63,824 nucleotides of DNA from a virus, in the IMG/VR virus record IMGVR_UViG_3300037119_005132, positions 1 to 63,824 of that record; one strand, written 5' to 3'. Shown piece by piece: positions 57,319-63,824 of this stretch; position 1 is the first letter of the stretch; every line of letters starts with the position of its first letter. The notes under the pieces are model-generated. The model was not told where the DNA came from. It was given only the letters and a program-made list of their open reading frames with translations, and searched no databases. The translations under genes were made by a program, and so were the position numbers.

Positions 57319-58703
57319 CGCCCCCGCCGCCACGGCATCCGGGGGCGGCCGTCGTCGCCGCCGACTCGACCGCGCGGCATCCCGACCTGCAGCGCGCCGC
57401 CGCCCTTGAGCAGGAGCTCGGTGAAGACCCAGACCAGCGCGTCCACGCGGTTCGGCGACGGGTCGTTGGACTCCGGCACCCAGGTGGTCTGCTCGTCCTC
57501 GAGATCGCTGAGACCGGGGAAGTGCTTCACCAGGTGCTGCTCGTACTTCGAGACGATCGGTTCGGCGCGGACCTTCTTGCCGCGGGTCGCGACCACCTCG
57601 ATGATGCGGCCGGTGAAGCCGGCCGCCTTGAGCGTGGCCTTCACCATGTCGCCGCCGTAGTTGCGCTCGACCACGATGGCGTCGGCCGAGTACTTCTCAT
57701 AGAGCGCGATGGCCCGGCGAGCCCAGGCGTCCGGCGAGTAGGTGCCGGTGGCGTCCTCGATCGCGTAGCCGACGCCTCCCGCGATGCCGCCGACGACGAT
57801 GCCGGTCTCGTCGCTGGTGCGCTTCACGGATCCCGCCGGGTCGATGCCGACCACGATGCGATCCATCTGCTCGATGGGGATCGACTCGTACTCGATCATC
57901 GCCATCGCCCACAGCGCGCCCTCGACGTCCTCGAGGATCTCGCCGTGGAGTTCCTGCCGGCCGAGCCGGGTGCCCTCGTAGCGGGAGAGGATCACCTGCG
58001 CCGTGGAGGGCGCCAGGTTCTTGAGGTTCGCGTAGGTGGACACGCGCGCGAGGCGCGAGTTCGGCTCGGCGATGCGGGTCTTCATCCACTTCGTCGGCAG
58101 CGGCGTGGTGGTCAGCAGGATGTGCGGCCGGCGCCCCTTGCGCAGTCCGAGCAGCGCCATGTCCCAGACCTCCTGGATCTTCGGGAAGTGCGCGGGCTCA
58201 TCGAACCACAGGAAGCCGTGCTGCGGACCACGGAGACGGTCGGGCTCCTCGGCGCTGAACACGCGCGCGATCGCGCCGTTCGGCAGCGAGATGCGGCGCT
58301 TCGTCGGCTCGTACCGGACCTTCTCGCCGTAGCGCTCGAAGACGCGGATGATCCCGGAGTCGGGATCCTCGATCATGACGTCGCGCACGGCGGTCGCGGT
58401 CTGGCCGATGAGGCTGATCTGCTGGATCTGCTTGCTGGCCTGCCGGGTGTACTCCGACCCGGTGCGGGTCTTGCCGCTGCCGCGGCCGCCCATCTGGATC
58501 CACGTGAACCAGTCGGTGCCGGGCGGCGGCCACTGGTCGGCGCGCGCGTGCTGCCAGGGGAAGCCCTCGTGCGGCTCGCCGTCGCAGACGCGCCCGCGCG
58601 TGCAGTAGAACGCTTCGAGGTGCATCGACTCGCGCGCCTTGTAGCGCTTGAGCACCTCGGCGCGCGCCGCCGGCGTGAGGTTCGAGAGGTCGGGAAGGGC
58701 CAT
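57315..58703 (-). CDS. terL: Terminase large subunit
   Basis: 462 residues from ATG 58703. Walker A GGRGSGKT (about 72-79), Walker B FLWFDEP (about 164-170) and coupling motif TTTPLP. The C-terminal RNase H-like nuclease has VVGIDPAGS, IVVERNYGG and PNRVDALVW, supplying the acidic metal ligands. It cuts and pumps DNA through the portal. Confidence 0.97.
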   Translation of the reverse strand: MALPDLSNLTPAARAEVLKRYKARESMHLEAFYCTRGRVCDGEPHEGFPWQHARADQWPPPGTDWFTWIQMGGRGSGKTRTGSEYTRQASKQIQQISLIGQTATAVRDVMIEDPDSGIIRVFERYGEKVRYEPTKRRISLPNGAIARVFSAEEPDRLRGPQHGFLWFDEPAHFPKIQEVWDMALLGLRKGRRPHILLTTTPLPTKWMKTRIAEPNSRLARVSTYANLKNLAPSTAQVILSRYEGTRLGRQELHGEILEDVEGALWAMAMIEYESIPIEQMDRIVVGIDPAGSVKRTSDETGIVVGGIAGGVGYAIEDATGTYSPDAWARRAIALYEKYSADAIVVERNYGGDMVKATLKAAGFTGRIIEVVATRGKKVRAEPIVSKYEQHLVKHFPGLSDLEDEQTTWVPESNDPSPNRVDALVWVFTELLLKGGGALQVGMPRGRVGGDDGRPRMPWRRGR

Positions 58704-59044
58704 CAGCACTCCTCGAGTCCGGTGATGCACCACGGCCCGAACCCGGCGCCGGCGAGGAACTGCCGCTGCCGGAACAGCCCGGTCTCGTCGAAGTGCGTGA
58801 CGAACGGCTCCTCAGCCATCACGAACGACCAGGGCAGCTGCAGGTCGTGCGCGGCGAACGCGACGATCGCGCGACGGGCGTAGCTCTGCATCGCCAGGTC
58901 GCGGAACTGCGCCGCGGCGAACAGCAGCTTGCGCTGCTGCGGCGTGGTGTAGATCGTGACCTGGTCGTAGTTCGGGTTCGAGCGAGCGGCCTTGGCGCGG
59001 AGCTCGCTCTCGAGGATGTCCCAGCCCTCGGACTCGTCAGCCAC
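58703..59044 (-). CDS. Small protein between terminase subunits, RHH-like, 113 aa
   Basis: A strand (YDQVTIYTTP) followed by two helices (QQRKLLFAAAQFRDL, SYARRAIVAFAA) resembles a ribbon-helix-helix. ATG 59044 overlaps the upstream gene and its stop overlaps terL. Possibly a DNA-recognition partner for packaging. Confidence 0.75.
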   Translation of the reverse strand: MADESEGWDILESELRAKAARSNPNYDQVTIYTTPQQRKLLFAAAQFRDLAMQSYARRAIVAFAAHDLQLPWSFVMAEEPFVTHFDETGLFRQRQFLAGAGFGPWCITGLEEC

Positions 59045-59711
59045 TGCTCTCGTCCTCGACCTCGATCACGTCGAGGACGAGGACGTCTTCGGCCTCGGCG
59101 ACGGAGCGCCCGGATGCCTGCTCGAGCGCGCGCACGATGTTGTCGAGCTCCTCGGACTCGGGCGAGATCAGCCGCAGCTGCGCCGCGGCCTGGGCGCCGG
59201 AGATGCGAGCGAGCACCTCGACGTCCTGGCGGAGCTCCTTGTGCCAGGCGAGCCGGGACTCGTTGGCGTAGCGGTTGCCGTCGGCGTCCTCGAAGTAGTC
59301 GGCGCTGGCGAACTCGATGGACCGCCGCAGCGAGTCCTCCATCGTGCCGATCAGGATCTGCCGCATCACCTCGACGGTCTCCGGCTTGCCCTCGACGGAG
59401 GCGATGAAGCCGGCGATCGCGCCACGAACGTGCTCGGCCGACGGATAGTCGAGGAGCTCGGCGATCTCCTGCGGCGGGATCGAGCGCTTGCGCATCACGT
59501 AGGCGGCGTAGGCGCGCTTGGACGGGTTGGTCGCGTTGCGGATCAGCGTCGGCATGTCGATCTGCGACTGCGGCAGCGTCGGGATCGCGACGCGGACGAT
59601 CTTCTTCTGCTCGACCGGCGCCTCGTTCTTCGCGCGCGTCTTCGGCTTCTTGCCGGGGACGAAGGTGATGACGTTGCTGGGCGGCTGGGTGTCGTCGCTG
59701 TCGTCGCTCAT
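59037..59711 (-). CDS. Probable terminase small subunit
   Basis: 224 residues. The N-terminal 45 are basic and disordered. A helix-turn-helix-like centre (RSIPPQEIAELLDYPSAEHV) and a long helical domain (LAWHKELRQDVEVLARISGA) fit small terminases. The acidic C-terminus (VLDVIEVEDESSG) may contact the large subunit. Position one gene before terL supports it. Confidence 0.75.
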   Translation of the reverse strand: MSDDSDDTQPPSNVITFVPGKKPKTRAKNEAPVEQKKIVRVAIPTLPQSQIDMPTLIRNATNPSKRAYAAYVMRKRSIPPQEIAELLDYPSAEHVRGAIAGFIASVEGKPETVEVMRQILIGTMEDSLRRSIEFASADYFEDADGNRYANESRLAWHKELRQDVEVLARISGAQAAAQLRLISPESEELDNIVRALEQASGRSVAEAEDVLVLDVIEVEDESSG

Positions 59712-59875
59712 TCGATCCCCCGCTCCTTGCAGTCGCGGTCGATCAGGCTGCGGATGTACTCACCTCGCGAGGGGTGACCCTGCTGTGCGCGGGCGATCCG
59801 CTCGACCTCGAAGCCGGCAGCGCGGAAGACCACTTGGTGGTTCCTGACCACCCCGATCCTCGGCTGGTACGGCAC
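59708..59875 (-). CDS. 55-residue RHH-like protein before the small terminase
   Basis: GTG 59875; its stop overlaps the next ATG (ATGA). VVRNHQVVFRAAGFEVERIA and GHPSRGEYIRSLIDRDCKER give strand, helix, turn, helix, as in CopG/Arc proteins. A TACGCT -10-like box six bases upstream suggests a leaderless start. Possibly an operon regulator. Confidence 0.68.
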   Translation of the reverse strand: MPYQPRIGVVRNHQVVFRAAGFEVERIARAQQGHPSRGEYIRSLIDRDCKERGIE

Positions 59876-59881
59876 GCGGGA

Positions 59882-59911
59882 AGCGTATCACCACACCCTC
59901 AGCTGTTGAGG
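59882..59911 (-). promoter_or_regulatory. Candidate late promoter and hairpin before terminase genes
   Basis: Reading leftwards, CCTCA-ACAGC-TGAGG at the end of gene 59899 can form a hairpin. TACGCT (59887-59882) then lies six bases before GTG 59875, as in leaderless actinobacterial promoters. No -35 is evident. Confidence 0.35.
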
Positions 59912-60123
59912 GGAACCTCGAGCCTGTCGGCCATCGCGCGCAGCGCGGTGGGCAGATCCAGGCTGGCGACCATCGTCGCCTCTGCGGCGGCCTCGGTGTC
60001 GACGGCGCGGTCGATCGGGCGCAGCTTCACGTCGACCTCGACGGTGCCGATCTCGTTCTGCACCGTCGAGCCGTCGACCTGGGCGAAGAGGCGGAGCTTG
60101 ACGACGCTGCCGATGGTGGCCAT
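59899..60123 (-). CDS. Hypothetical protein, 74 aa
   Basis: ATG 60123 in a TGATG overlap. Beta-rich start (VVKLRLFAQVDGS, GTVEVDVKLRPI) and an Ala-rich helical end. Function unknown. Confidence 0.75.
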   Translation of the reverse strand: MATIGSVVKLRLFAQVDGSTVQNEIGTVEVDVKLRPIDRAVDTEAAAEATMVASLDLPTALRAMADRLEVPLNS

Positions 60124-60338
60124 CAGTCATGTCCAATCGCCACGAGCATTTCGGTCACCGTCACGTCGCTCGGATCCAGGTTCGGCTCGGCCACGCACGC
60201 CGCGCGCACCGCCGCCCAGTACAGCACCCGGCGCGGGAGTGCCCATGCGATCTTGATCGCCAGCCACTCGTCCCAGGTCCGACGCCACCGCTCGCGCAGC
60301 GCCATGCCCGGCAGGGTCCAGATCGTCGTCAGCTTCAC
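60123..60338 (-). CDS. Hypothetical basic protein, 71 aa
   Basis: GTG 60338 overlaps the stop of the large gene upstream (GTGA). Trp/Arg-rich amphipathic helices (RERWRRTWDEWLAIKIAW) could lie on a membrane surface. Function unknown. Confidence 0.73.
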   Translation of the reverse strand: MKLTTIWTLPGMALRERWRRTWDEWLAIKIAWALPRRVLYWAAVRAACVAEPNLDPSDVTVTEMLVAIGHD

Positions 60339-61555
60339 GAGTCCCACCGCCCCCATGACTCGACGCTGCTGGCGGCTCGATCGACACCCTCCTTGAAGCC
60401 GTTCAGGAACGCGCGGCGGAGGCGGTCCTCGATTGGCTCCTCGGCCTGGGTCGTCTCGCCCTCGCCCTCCTCGCCCCAGCCGTACTCGTCGCGCACCTTG
60501 TCGTGCCACTCGTGCAGGTCAGGGCTGAACGCGCTCTCCTCAGTGAGATCCTGGTGCTCGACACCGTAGGTAGCGGCGATGTGCTCCTCAGTCTGCGACG
60601 ACAGCTGGCGGATCACCGCCTCGCGCTCCTCCTGCGCGCGGCGCACCTTGATCCGTTCGAGGTCGCGGTCCCACATCACCGCCGAGTCGTGGTCGCCGCC
60701 AGCGCAGATGGCGCGCGAGCGTGGGGTGTAGTGCGTGTGCTCCTCCTGGTCGGTGACCCGCTCGTCCGCGGCGCCCTCGAGCGCGAGCCGCACCAGTTCG
60801 CGGAGCGCGTCGACCCGCACCTGGACCGCACCATCGGGCCCGGCCTCGTTCGCGACCTCGGCGATCCGGCCGATGTCCTCGACGGTGAGGTGGAACGGCT
60901 CATCAGTGGCGACGGCAGGCACCTCGACGGTCGCCTTGATCACCGGCTCGTCCCACGGACTGGGGCGGAGGTCGGTCGCGACGTTGAACGGGCTGCCGAG
61001 CAGCACGTTCGCCACCGTGGTGAGCGTGTCGGCGTCCAGGCTGAGGTGCCCGAGGTAGCGCACCCGCTCTGCGACGTACTCGCGCCACTCCTGGGCCAGC
61101 ACCTCCCAGTCCTCCGGCGCCTCATCCTCCGGCTCGGTCTCGCCGGTCCAGGTGTCGCTGACGATCCCGCCCTCCGGGACCGTGCCGTCGAAGTACTGCG
61201 GCTCCTCCTCGGGCAGGATGAGCACGCCGAACTTCTGGCCCTGCTCGGTCTGCTGGGCCTCGATGATCTCGTGGGGCATCGGGTTGCCGCGCAGGATCAC
61301 CGGGATCCGCGAGAACTGGTACGCCGGCGCCGGGTTCGGCACCTCGTTCACGCGCTCGGTGATCGGCGGCGGGGTGAGGTCGAACTTGTCGCGGTCAGTC
61401 ATGGTGGTCTCCTCGTCGGTCTGCCACTCGGTGCAGTCGGGGTCGCTGCACCAGCAGCCCCAGTGGTGGAAGTTGTCGCCGAACGCCGGGCCGTTGCCGT
61501 CGACCGTCAGGCCGATGCGCTGGTGCTTCGGGATCGGGATCATCGGGGTGCTCAT
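60335..61555 (-). CDS. Large acidic protein, 406 aa, unknown
   Basis: ATG 61555 in an ATGA overlap. A small Cys/His N-terminus (NFHHWGCWCSDPDCTEW) that may bind zinc precedes an in-frame ATG (61402) with GAGGAGACCACC, so a second start is possible. The middle holds DILRPSP-type and FHLTVEDIGRIAEVANEAG helices. The C-terminus is a long Glu/Arg-rich coiled coil. No enzyme motif recognised. Confidence 0.8.
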   Translation of the reverse strand: MSTPMIPIPKHQRIGLTVDGNGPAFGDNFHHWGCWCSDPDCTEWQTDEETTMTDRDKFDLTPPPITERVNEVPNPAPAYQFSRIPVILRGNPMPHEIIEAQQTEQGQKFGVLILPEEEPQYFDGTVPEGGIVSDTWTGETEPEDEAPEDWEVLAQEWREYVAERVRYLGHLSLDADTLTTVANVLLGSPFNVATDLRPSPWDEPVIKATVEVPAVATDEPFHLTVEDIGRIAEVANEAGPDGAVQVRVDALRELVRLALEGAADERVTDQEEHTHYTPRSRAICAGGDHDSAVMWDRDLERIKVRRAQEEREAVIRQLSSQTEEHIAATYGVEHQDLTEESAFSPDLHEWHDKVRDEYGWGEEGEGETTQAEEPIEDRLRRAFLNGFKEGVDRAASSVESWGRWDS

Positions 61556-61707
61556 GACAGCCTCTCGATCAGTCGGGTCAGGTGCGCGGTCTCCGCGTCG
61601 GTGTGCAGGTGCTCGTCGCGCGCGGACCGCAGCGCCGTGACGATGACGGCGCAGTCGCGCTCGGTGAAGACGACGAGGGTCTGGGCGCGCGGCGCGACGT
61701 CGGTCAT
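61552..61707 (-). CDS. 51-residue hypothetical protein
   Basis: ATG 61707 (ATGA overlap). Strand QTLVVFTERDCAVIVTAL, then a helix with DEHLHTDAETAHL. Function unknown. Confidence 0.68.
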   Translation of the reverse strand: MTDVAPRAQTLVVFTERDCAVIVTALRSARDEHLHTDAETAHLTRLIERLS

Positions 61708-62057
61708 GCGGTCCACCTCCGGGTCTCGATACCCGCGTTCTCGGCGAGGTCGGCGCACATCGTCGCGCCACGCGACTCGGCGCGGATGAACGCGATGCAC
61801 AGGTCGACGCCGGAGGCCACCATCTCAGCGTTGCGACGGAAGCCCGCGGGCTTGCCGTAGCGCTTCCAGTCCGCCGGGTGCGCCTCGGCTTCGCCGCCCC
61901 AGCTGGTGTGGATCTCCGCCGCGATCAGGTCGGCGCCTCTCGCGCCGCCGTGCACCAGGGTGAACGGGCCAACCTCGCCGGCGACGACCGCCAGCGCTGC
62001 GGCGATGACGGGAGCGTCGTCCCAGTCCCGCGACCCGGTGACGAGCACGCGCGTCAT
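61704..62057 (-). CDS. SLOG-family (YspA/YpsA-related) nucleotide-binding protein
   Basis: 117 residues. RVLVTGSRDWDD at the start, FTLVHGGARGADLIAAE in the middle and GVDLCIAFIRAESRGATMCA towards the end are the signature of the small SLOG Rossmann-like family, which binds nucleotide-derived ligands. In phages these are common singletons of unknown role; some relatives act in immunity signalling. Confidence 0.85.
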   Translation of the reverse strand: MTRVLVTGSRDWDDAPVIAAALAVVAGEVGPFTLVHGGARGADLIAAEIHTSWGGEAEAHPADWKRYGKPAGFRRNAEMVASGVDLCIAFIRAESRGATMCADLAENAGIETRRWTA

Positions 62058-62347
62058 CGGGTGTCCTCGAGACGTGCGCGCGGGCTGTCGAGCTCGGGCT
62101 TGGCGAACGGGTCCGGGCCCATCCACATGTTGATCCGGTCGGCCGTGCCGGTCGCCTCCACCTCGTAGTGGTCGAGCGTCGGGGGTGCCACGAACCAGAC
62201 GCGACGGTCTGCGAGCTCGGGGTCGAATACGACCGCCGTGAGGGTGACGGTGACCGCGGTGAGGTGCACCGCCATCGTGACGCCGTTCTGGCGGATCAGC
62301 AGCACGCCCTCGGTCGAGGCGAACTGCGTGGGGGGCTGGGTGCTCAC
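62054..62347 (-). CDS. Hypothetical protein, 97 aa
   Basis: GTG 62347 (GTGA overlap). Beta-rich (VTMAVHLTAVTVTLTAVVFD), then a Pro/Asp-rich C-terminus. The start STQPPTQFASTEG resembles the start of the next gene upstream (TNDRTQFPSTEG), suggesting duplication. Function unknown. Confidence 0.74.
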   Translation of the reverse strand: MSTQPPTQFASTEGVLLIRQNGVTMAVHLTAVTVTLTAVVFDPELADRRVWFVAPPTLDHYEVEATGTADRINMWMGPDPFAKPELDSPRARLEDTR

Positions 62348-62511
62348 GCCAGCACCGCCCGGTTCGGGGTCTTGTGCCCGCACCAACAGAGGACACCCAT
62401 CCGGTGATCGTGCTCCGGCCCGGACTCGTCGGCCTCGTGCTCGACCTCGACGTAGCTCCCCGGGAAGCCCTCGCCCTCGGTCGACGGGAACTGGGTGCGG
62501 TCGTTGGTCAT
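62344..62511 (-). CDS. 55-residue His/Cys protein
   Basis: ATG 62511. HDHRMGVLCWCGHKTPN near the end has two Cys and three His, a likely zinc site. Overlaps both neighbours. Function unknown. Confidence 0.68.
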   Translation of the reverse strand: MTNDRTQFPSTEGEGFPGSYVEVEHEADESGPEHDHRMGVLCWCGHKTPNRAVLA

Positions 62512-62648
62512 GAGGTCTCCTCGCGCCGGCGAGGAATCGCGAAGAACTCCATCGGACAGCGGTCGAGCCCGGTCTCGAGGTGATACCAGGCGTGGCGGGC
62601 GGGGGCGTAGGCGATCGGCTGGCTGCAGTTCGCGCAGATCGTGCGCAT
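62508..62648 (-). CDS. 46-residue zinc-ribbon peptide
   Basis: ATG 62648 overlaps the previous stop (TGATG), and the stop overlaps the next start. MRTICANCSQPIAYAPARHA, then YHLETGLDRCP, gives a C-x2-C...C zinc-like pattern common in small actinophage proteins. Confidence 0.68.
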   Translation of the reverse strand: MRTICANCSQPIAYAPARHAWYHLETGLDRCPMEFFAIPRRREETS

Positions 62649-62917
62649 CACTCGCCCCGTCCCGGCCGCCAGCCAATGCGGGCCGCCGTCTTGAACTCGC
62701 TGAGACGTGTCAGCGCGACCTGGCGCTCCTCGCCGGATGCCGCGAGCTTGTGCCAGATCCGCGTCGCCTGCGCGCGGTCGCCGTCGAGGAGCGCCGTGCC
62801 GTAGCCGATGGCCCAGGCGCGGTCGATGGCGGGGTGATGCTCAAGACCCTGCGCGACGAACGCCGCGAACCAGTCCGCGACGGGGAACATCGCCTGGCGG
62901 ATGACGATCGGCCTCAC
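62648..62917 (-). CDS. Hypothetical protein, 89 aa
   Basis: GTG 62917 forms a GTGA overlap with the upstream stop; GTG 62920 is equally possible. Helical (FAAFVAQGLEHHPAIDRAWA) with a basic C-terminus. Function unknown. Confidence 0.74.
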   Translation of the reverse strand: MRPIVIRQAMFPVADWFAAFVAQGLEHHPAIDRAWAIGYGTALLDGDRAQATRIWHKLAASGEERQVALTRLSEFKTAARIGWRPGRGE

Positions 62918-63363
62918 CACGCGGGGGCCTCCGTCGACTCAAGCGCCTCGGCCCAGTCTGCCTTCGAGCCGCGGAAGCCGTAGTGCGGATTCACGTACCA
63001 AGCCGTCGAGGAGATCTTGAACAGGAAGCGCCGCGCGCGCAGGTCGCGGATCGTCTTGTAGAGGAAGTTCCGGTCGAGGTTCAGCGCCAGCGCCATCTCC
63101 GTCGCCGTCATGCGCGCCCACGCTTGCTCCGGCGGGTTGTAGTCGCTGAGGACGAGCGCCAGTACGCGCTGCTCCGTCTGGTTCAGCGACTTCGGGGCCT
63201 TCTGAGCCGCCTCCATCTCGAGCATCACGTACATGACCTCTCCCTTCCCTGTCCGGCGCCGGCGCCGGGTCGGCTCCGGCCTGGTGTCGTAGATCTCGCC
63301 GTTCTCGTACACCTCCGCGACCTTGTGGCCCCGGGCCTGCCTGCTGGTCTTCGGCTCCGGCAT
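62914..63363 (-). CDS. RepL-like winged-helix protein, first gene of the leftward arm
   Basis: 149 residues from ATG 63363 with AGGAG upstream. The basic N-terminus (PTRRRRRTGKG) leads to a winged helix: LNQTEQRVLALVLSDYN, MTATEMALALNLDRNFLYKT, IRDLRARRFLFKISSTAWYV, then NPHYGFRGS. The order helix-turn-helix, wing, then NPxxxFxG is that of plasmid RepL-type and related proteins. Next to DnaA-like boxes, it could be an origin-binding initiator or a transcriptional regulator. Confidence 0.78.
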   Translation of the reverse strand: MPEPKTSRQARGHKVAEVYENGEIYDTRPEPTRRRRRTGKGEVMYVMLEMEAAQKAPKSLNQTEQRVLALVLSDYNPPEQAWARMTATEMALALNLDRNFLYKTIRDLRARRFLFKISSTAWYVNPHYGFRGSKADWAEALESTEAPAW

Positions 63364-63401
63364 CGGGGCTCCTGATCGTAGTCGTCACATCTACGGAGTG
63401 A

Positions 63402-63415
63402 GTAGTGGCCACTAC
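63402..63415. promoter_or_regulatory. GTAGTGGCCACTAC palindrome (candidate operator)
   Basis: A perfect 14-base dyad 39 bases upstream of ATG 63363. A half-like GTAGCCACT follows at about 63428. The position suits autoregulation by the winged-helix protein it precedes. Confidence 0.55.
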
Positions 63416-63605
63416 GCTACCTGATGTGTAGCCACTCCACCACTCTGAGAGGCACTTTGCCCTACTCCCGACTGGGATCGCGGCCCCTTGGGGGGCAGTT
63501 CTTGTATTGAGTATCTTTCTTCACCCTGTTCCCCCTCCTTGATCGTCACGGTCTTCGGTTCTTCTGCTCTTCCTCGCCATGACCCTTCGATTCCTGCCGA
63601 TGCAG

Positions 63606-63631
63606 AGCCCCCCGGCCTTCGCCGGGGGGCT
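63606..63631. terminator. Strong hairpin terminator
   Basis: AGCCCCCCGGC-CTTC-GCCGGGGGGCT is a perfect 11-base stem with a tetraloop, lacking a long T run. It may shield the control region from transcription entering from either side. Confidence 0.75.
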
Positions 63632-63712
63632 TCGTCATGTTCCGGTGCCGGCATACCTCTTGTGATGTATCCCATTACCCGAATGGAGACGCGGTTGTGC
63701 TCCAACCCGGGG

Positions 63713-63821
63713 TGCCTGGCCCCCCGCCCCCCGTTGAACCGTTTCAACAACGTGTGGGGGCCCTGTGGATAACTCTCACAGCAAGTTCCCAGGAAGCTGC
63801 GCGAAAGCCGCGAAATCACGC
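63713..63821. repeat. Right copy of 109-base end repeat
   Basis: Identical to 7-115, including the TGTGGATAA box (63764-63772). Joining the two copies makes a continuous circle in which the control region runs from 63.36 kb to gene 713. Confidence 0.9.
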
Positions 63822-63824
63822 TCT

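Larger units (their letters stand above)
63364..63824. other. Non-coding region upstream of the leftward arm
   Basis: About 460 bases without a convincing gene. It holds the palindrome at 63402-63415, a strong hairpin at 63606-63631, the right end repeat and, on the minus strand, two 19-20 codon frames (ATG 63580; GTG 63524 after AAGGAGG) that could be leader peptides. Base composition is less GC-rich than neighbouring genes. No promoter could be fixed with confidence. Confidence 0.5.

Noticed and set aside
63462-63580. Two overlapping minus-strand mini-frames of 19 and 20 codons
   Set aside because: GTG 63524 has AAGGAGG upstream and overlaps the first frame's stop, but the lengths are too short to claim genes; possible leader peptides.
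63412-63819. Minus-strand frame across the terminator and end repeat
   Set aside because: Crosses a strong hairpin and the 109-base repeat, with atypical codon use. An internal GTG start (about 45 codons) cannot be excluded but has no support.
1-63824. Integrase, attachment site or CI-type repressor
   Set aside because: No tyrosine or serine recombinase signature and no classical repressor seen in any frame, so temperate lifestyle is not claimed.

Overview
The window is the near-complete genome of a tailed, siphovirus-type bacteriophage of a GC-rich Gram-positive host, most likely an actinobacterium (inference). Support: a terminase-portal-capsid-tail module with a 1034-residue tape measure, a long tail and fibre cassette, an M23-type endolysin, densely overlapping genes, strong GC bias at third codon positions, and many gene types familiar from actinobacteriophages (YubB-like, DUF1360, RusA, RecT, HNH, Cas4-like exonuclease). 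The two ends share an exact 109-base repeat (7-115 and 63713-63821), so the molecule is circular or circularly permuted, with a unique length of about 63.7 kb.

Layout. (1) 63.36-63.82 kb plus 1-0.71 kb is a non-coding control region: DnaA-box-like TGTGGATAA sites, a terminator, hairpins and a cluster of a TGTAAAGC/GCTTTACA palindrome. With gene 713-1594 it forms a stretch whose word and codon use differ from the rest. (2) 1.85-14.68 kb (+) holds about thirty mostly small genes joined by ATGA/GTGA/TGATG overlaps: membrane and secreted proteins first, then zinc-ribbon and acidic proteins of unknown role, a YubB-like protein that appears to start at ATT, an HNH endonuclease and a ribbon-helix-helix-like protein. 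(3) After tandem hairpins and a candidate promoter, 14.89-28.34 kb (+) is the DNA metabolism region: RepA-like helicase, SSB, RusA resolvase, RecT-like annealing protein, Cas4-like nuclease, a second HNH protein, a ParB-like protein, a possible lipoprotein and many small ORFs. It ends at a very strong terminator (28341-28381). One more + gene (28454) follows, apparently leaderless. (4) 63.36 down to 28.85 kb (-) is the late arm: a RepL-like winged-helix protein and small genes, terminase subunits, portal, a MuF-protease fusion, major capsid protein, a probable second capsid protein, tail tube with PKD domain, connector proteins, tail assembly chaperones with a -1 frameshift, tape measure, large minor tail proteins, a tail fibre with 13 repeats, endolysin and a possible small membrane protein.

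No integrase, classical repressor, tRNA or CRISPR array was recognised. The most unusual content is regulatory: two dispersed palindrome families and an asymmetric TCAAYGA word, placed both between and inside genes and often forcing rare codons, which looks like a genome-wide network of protein-binding sites without an identified regulator.
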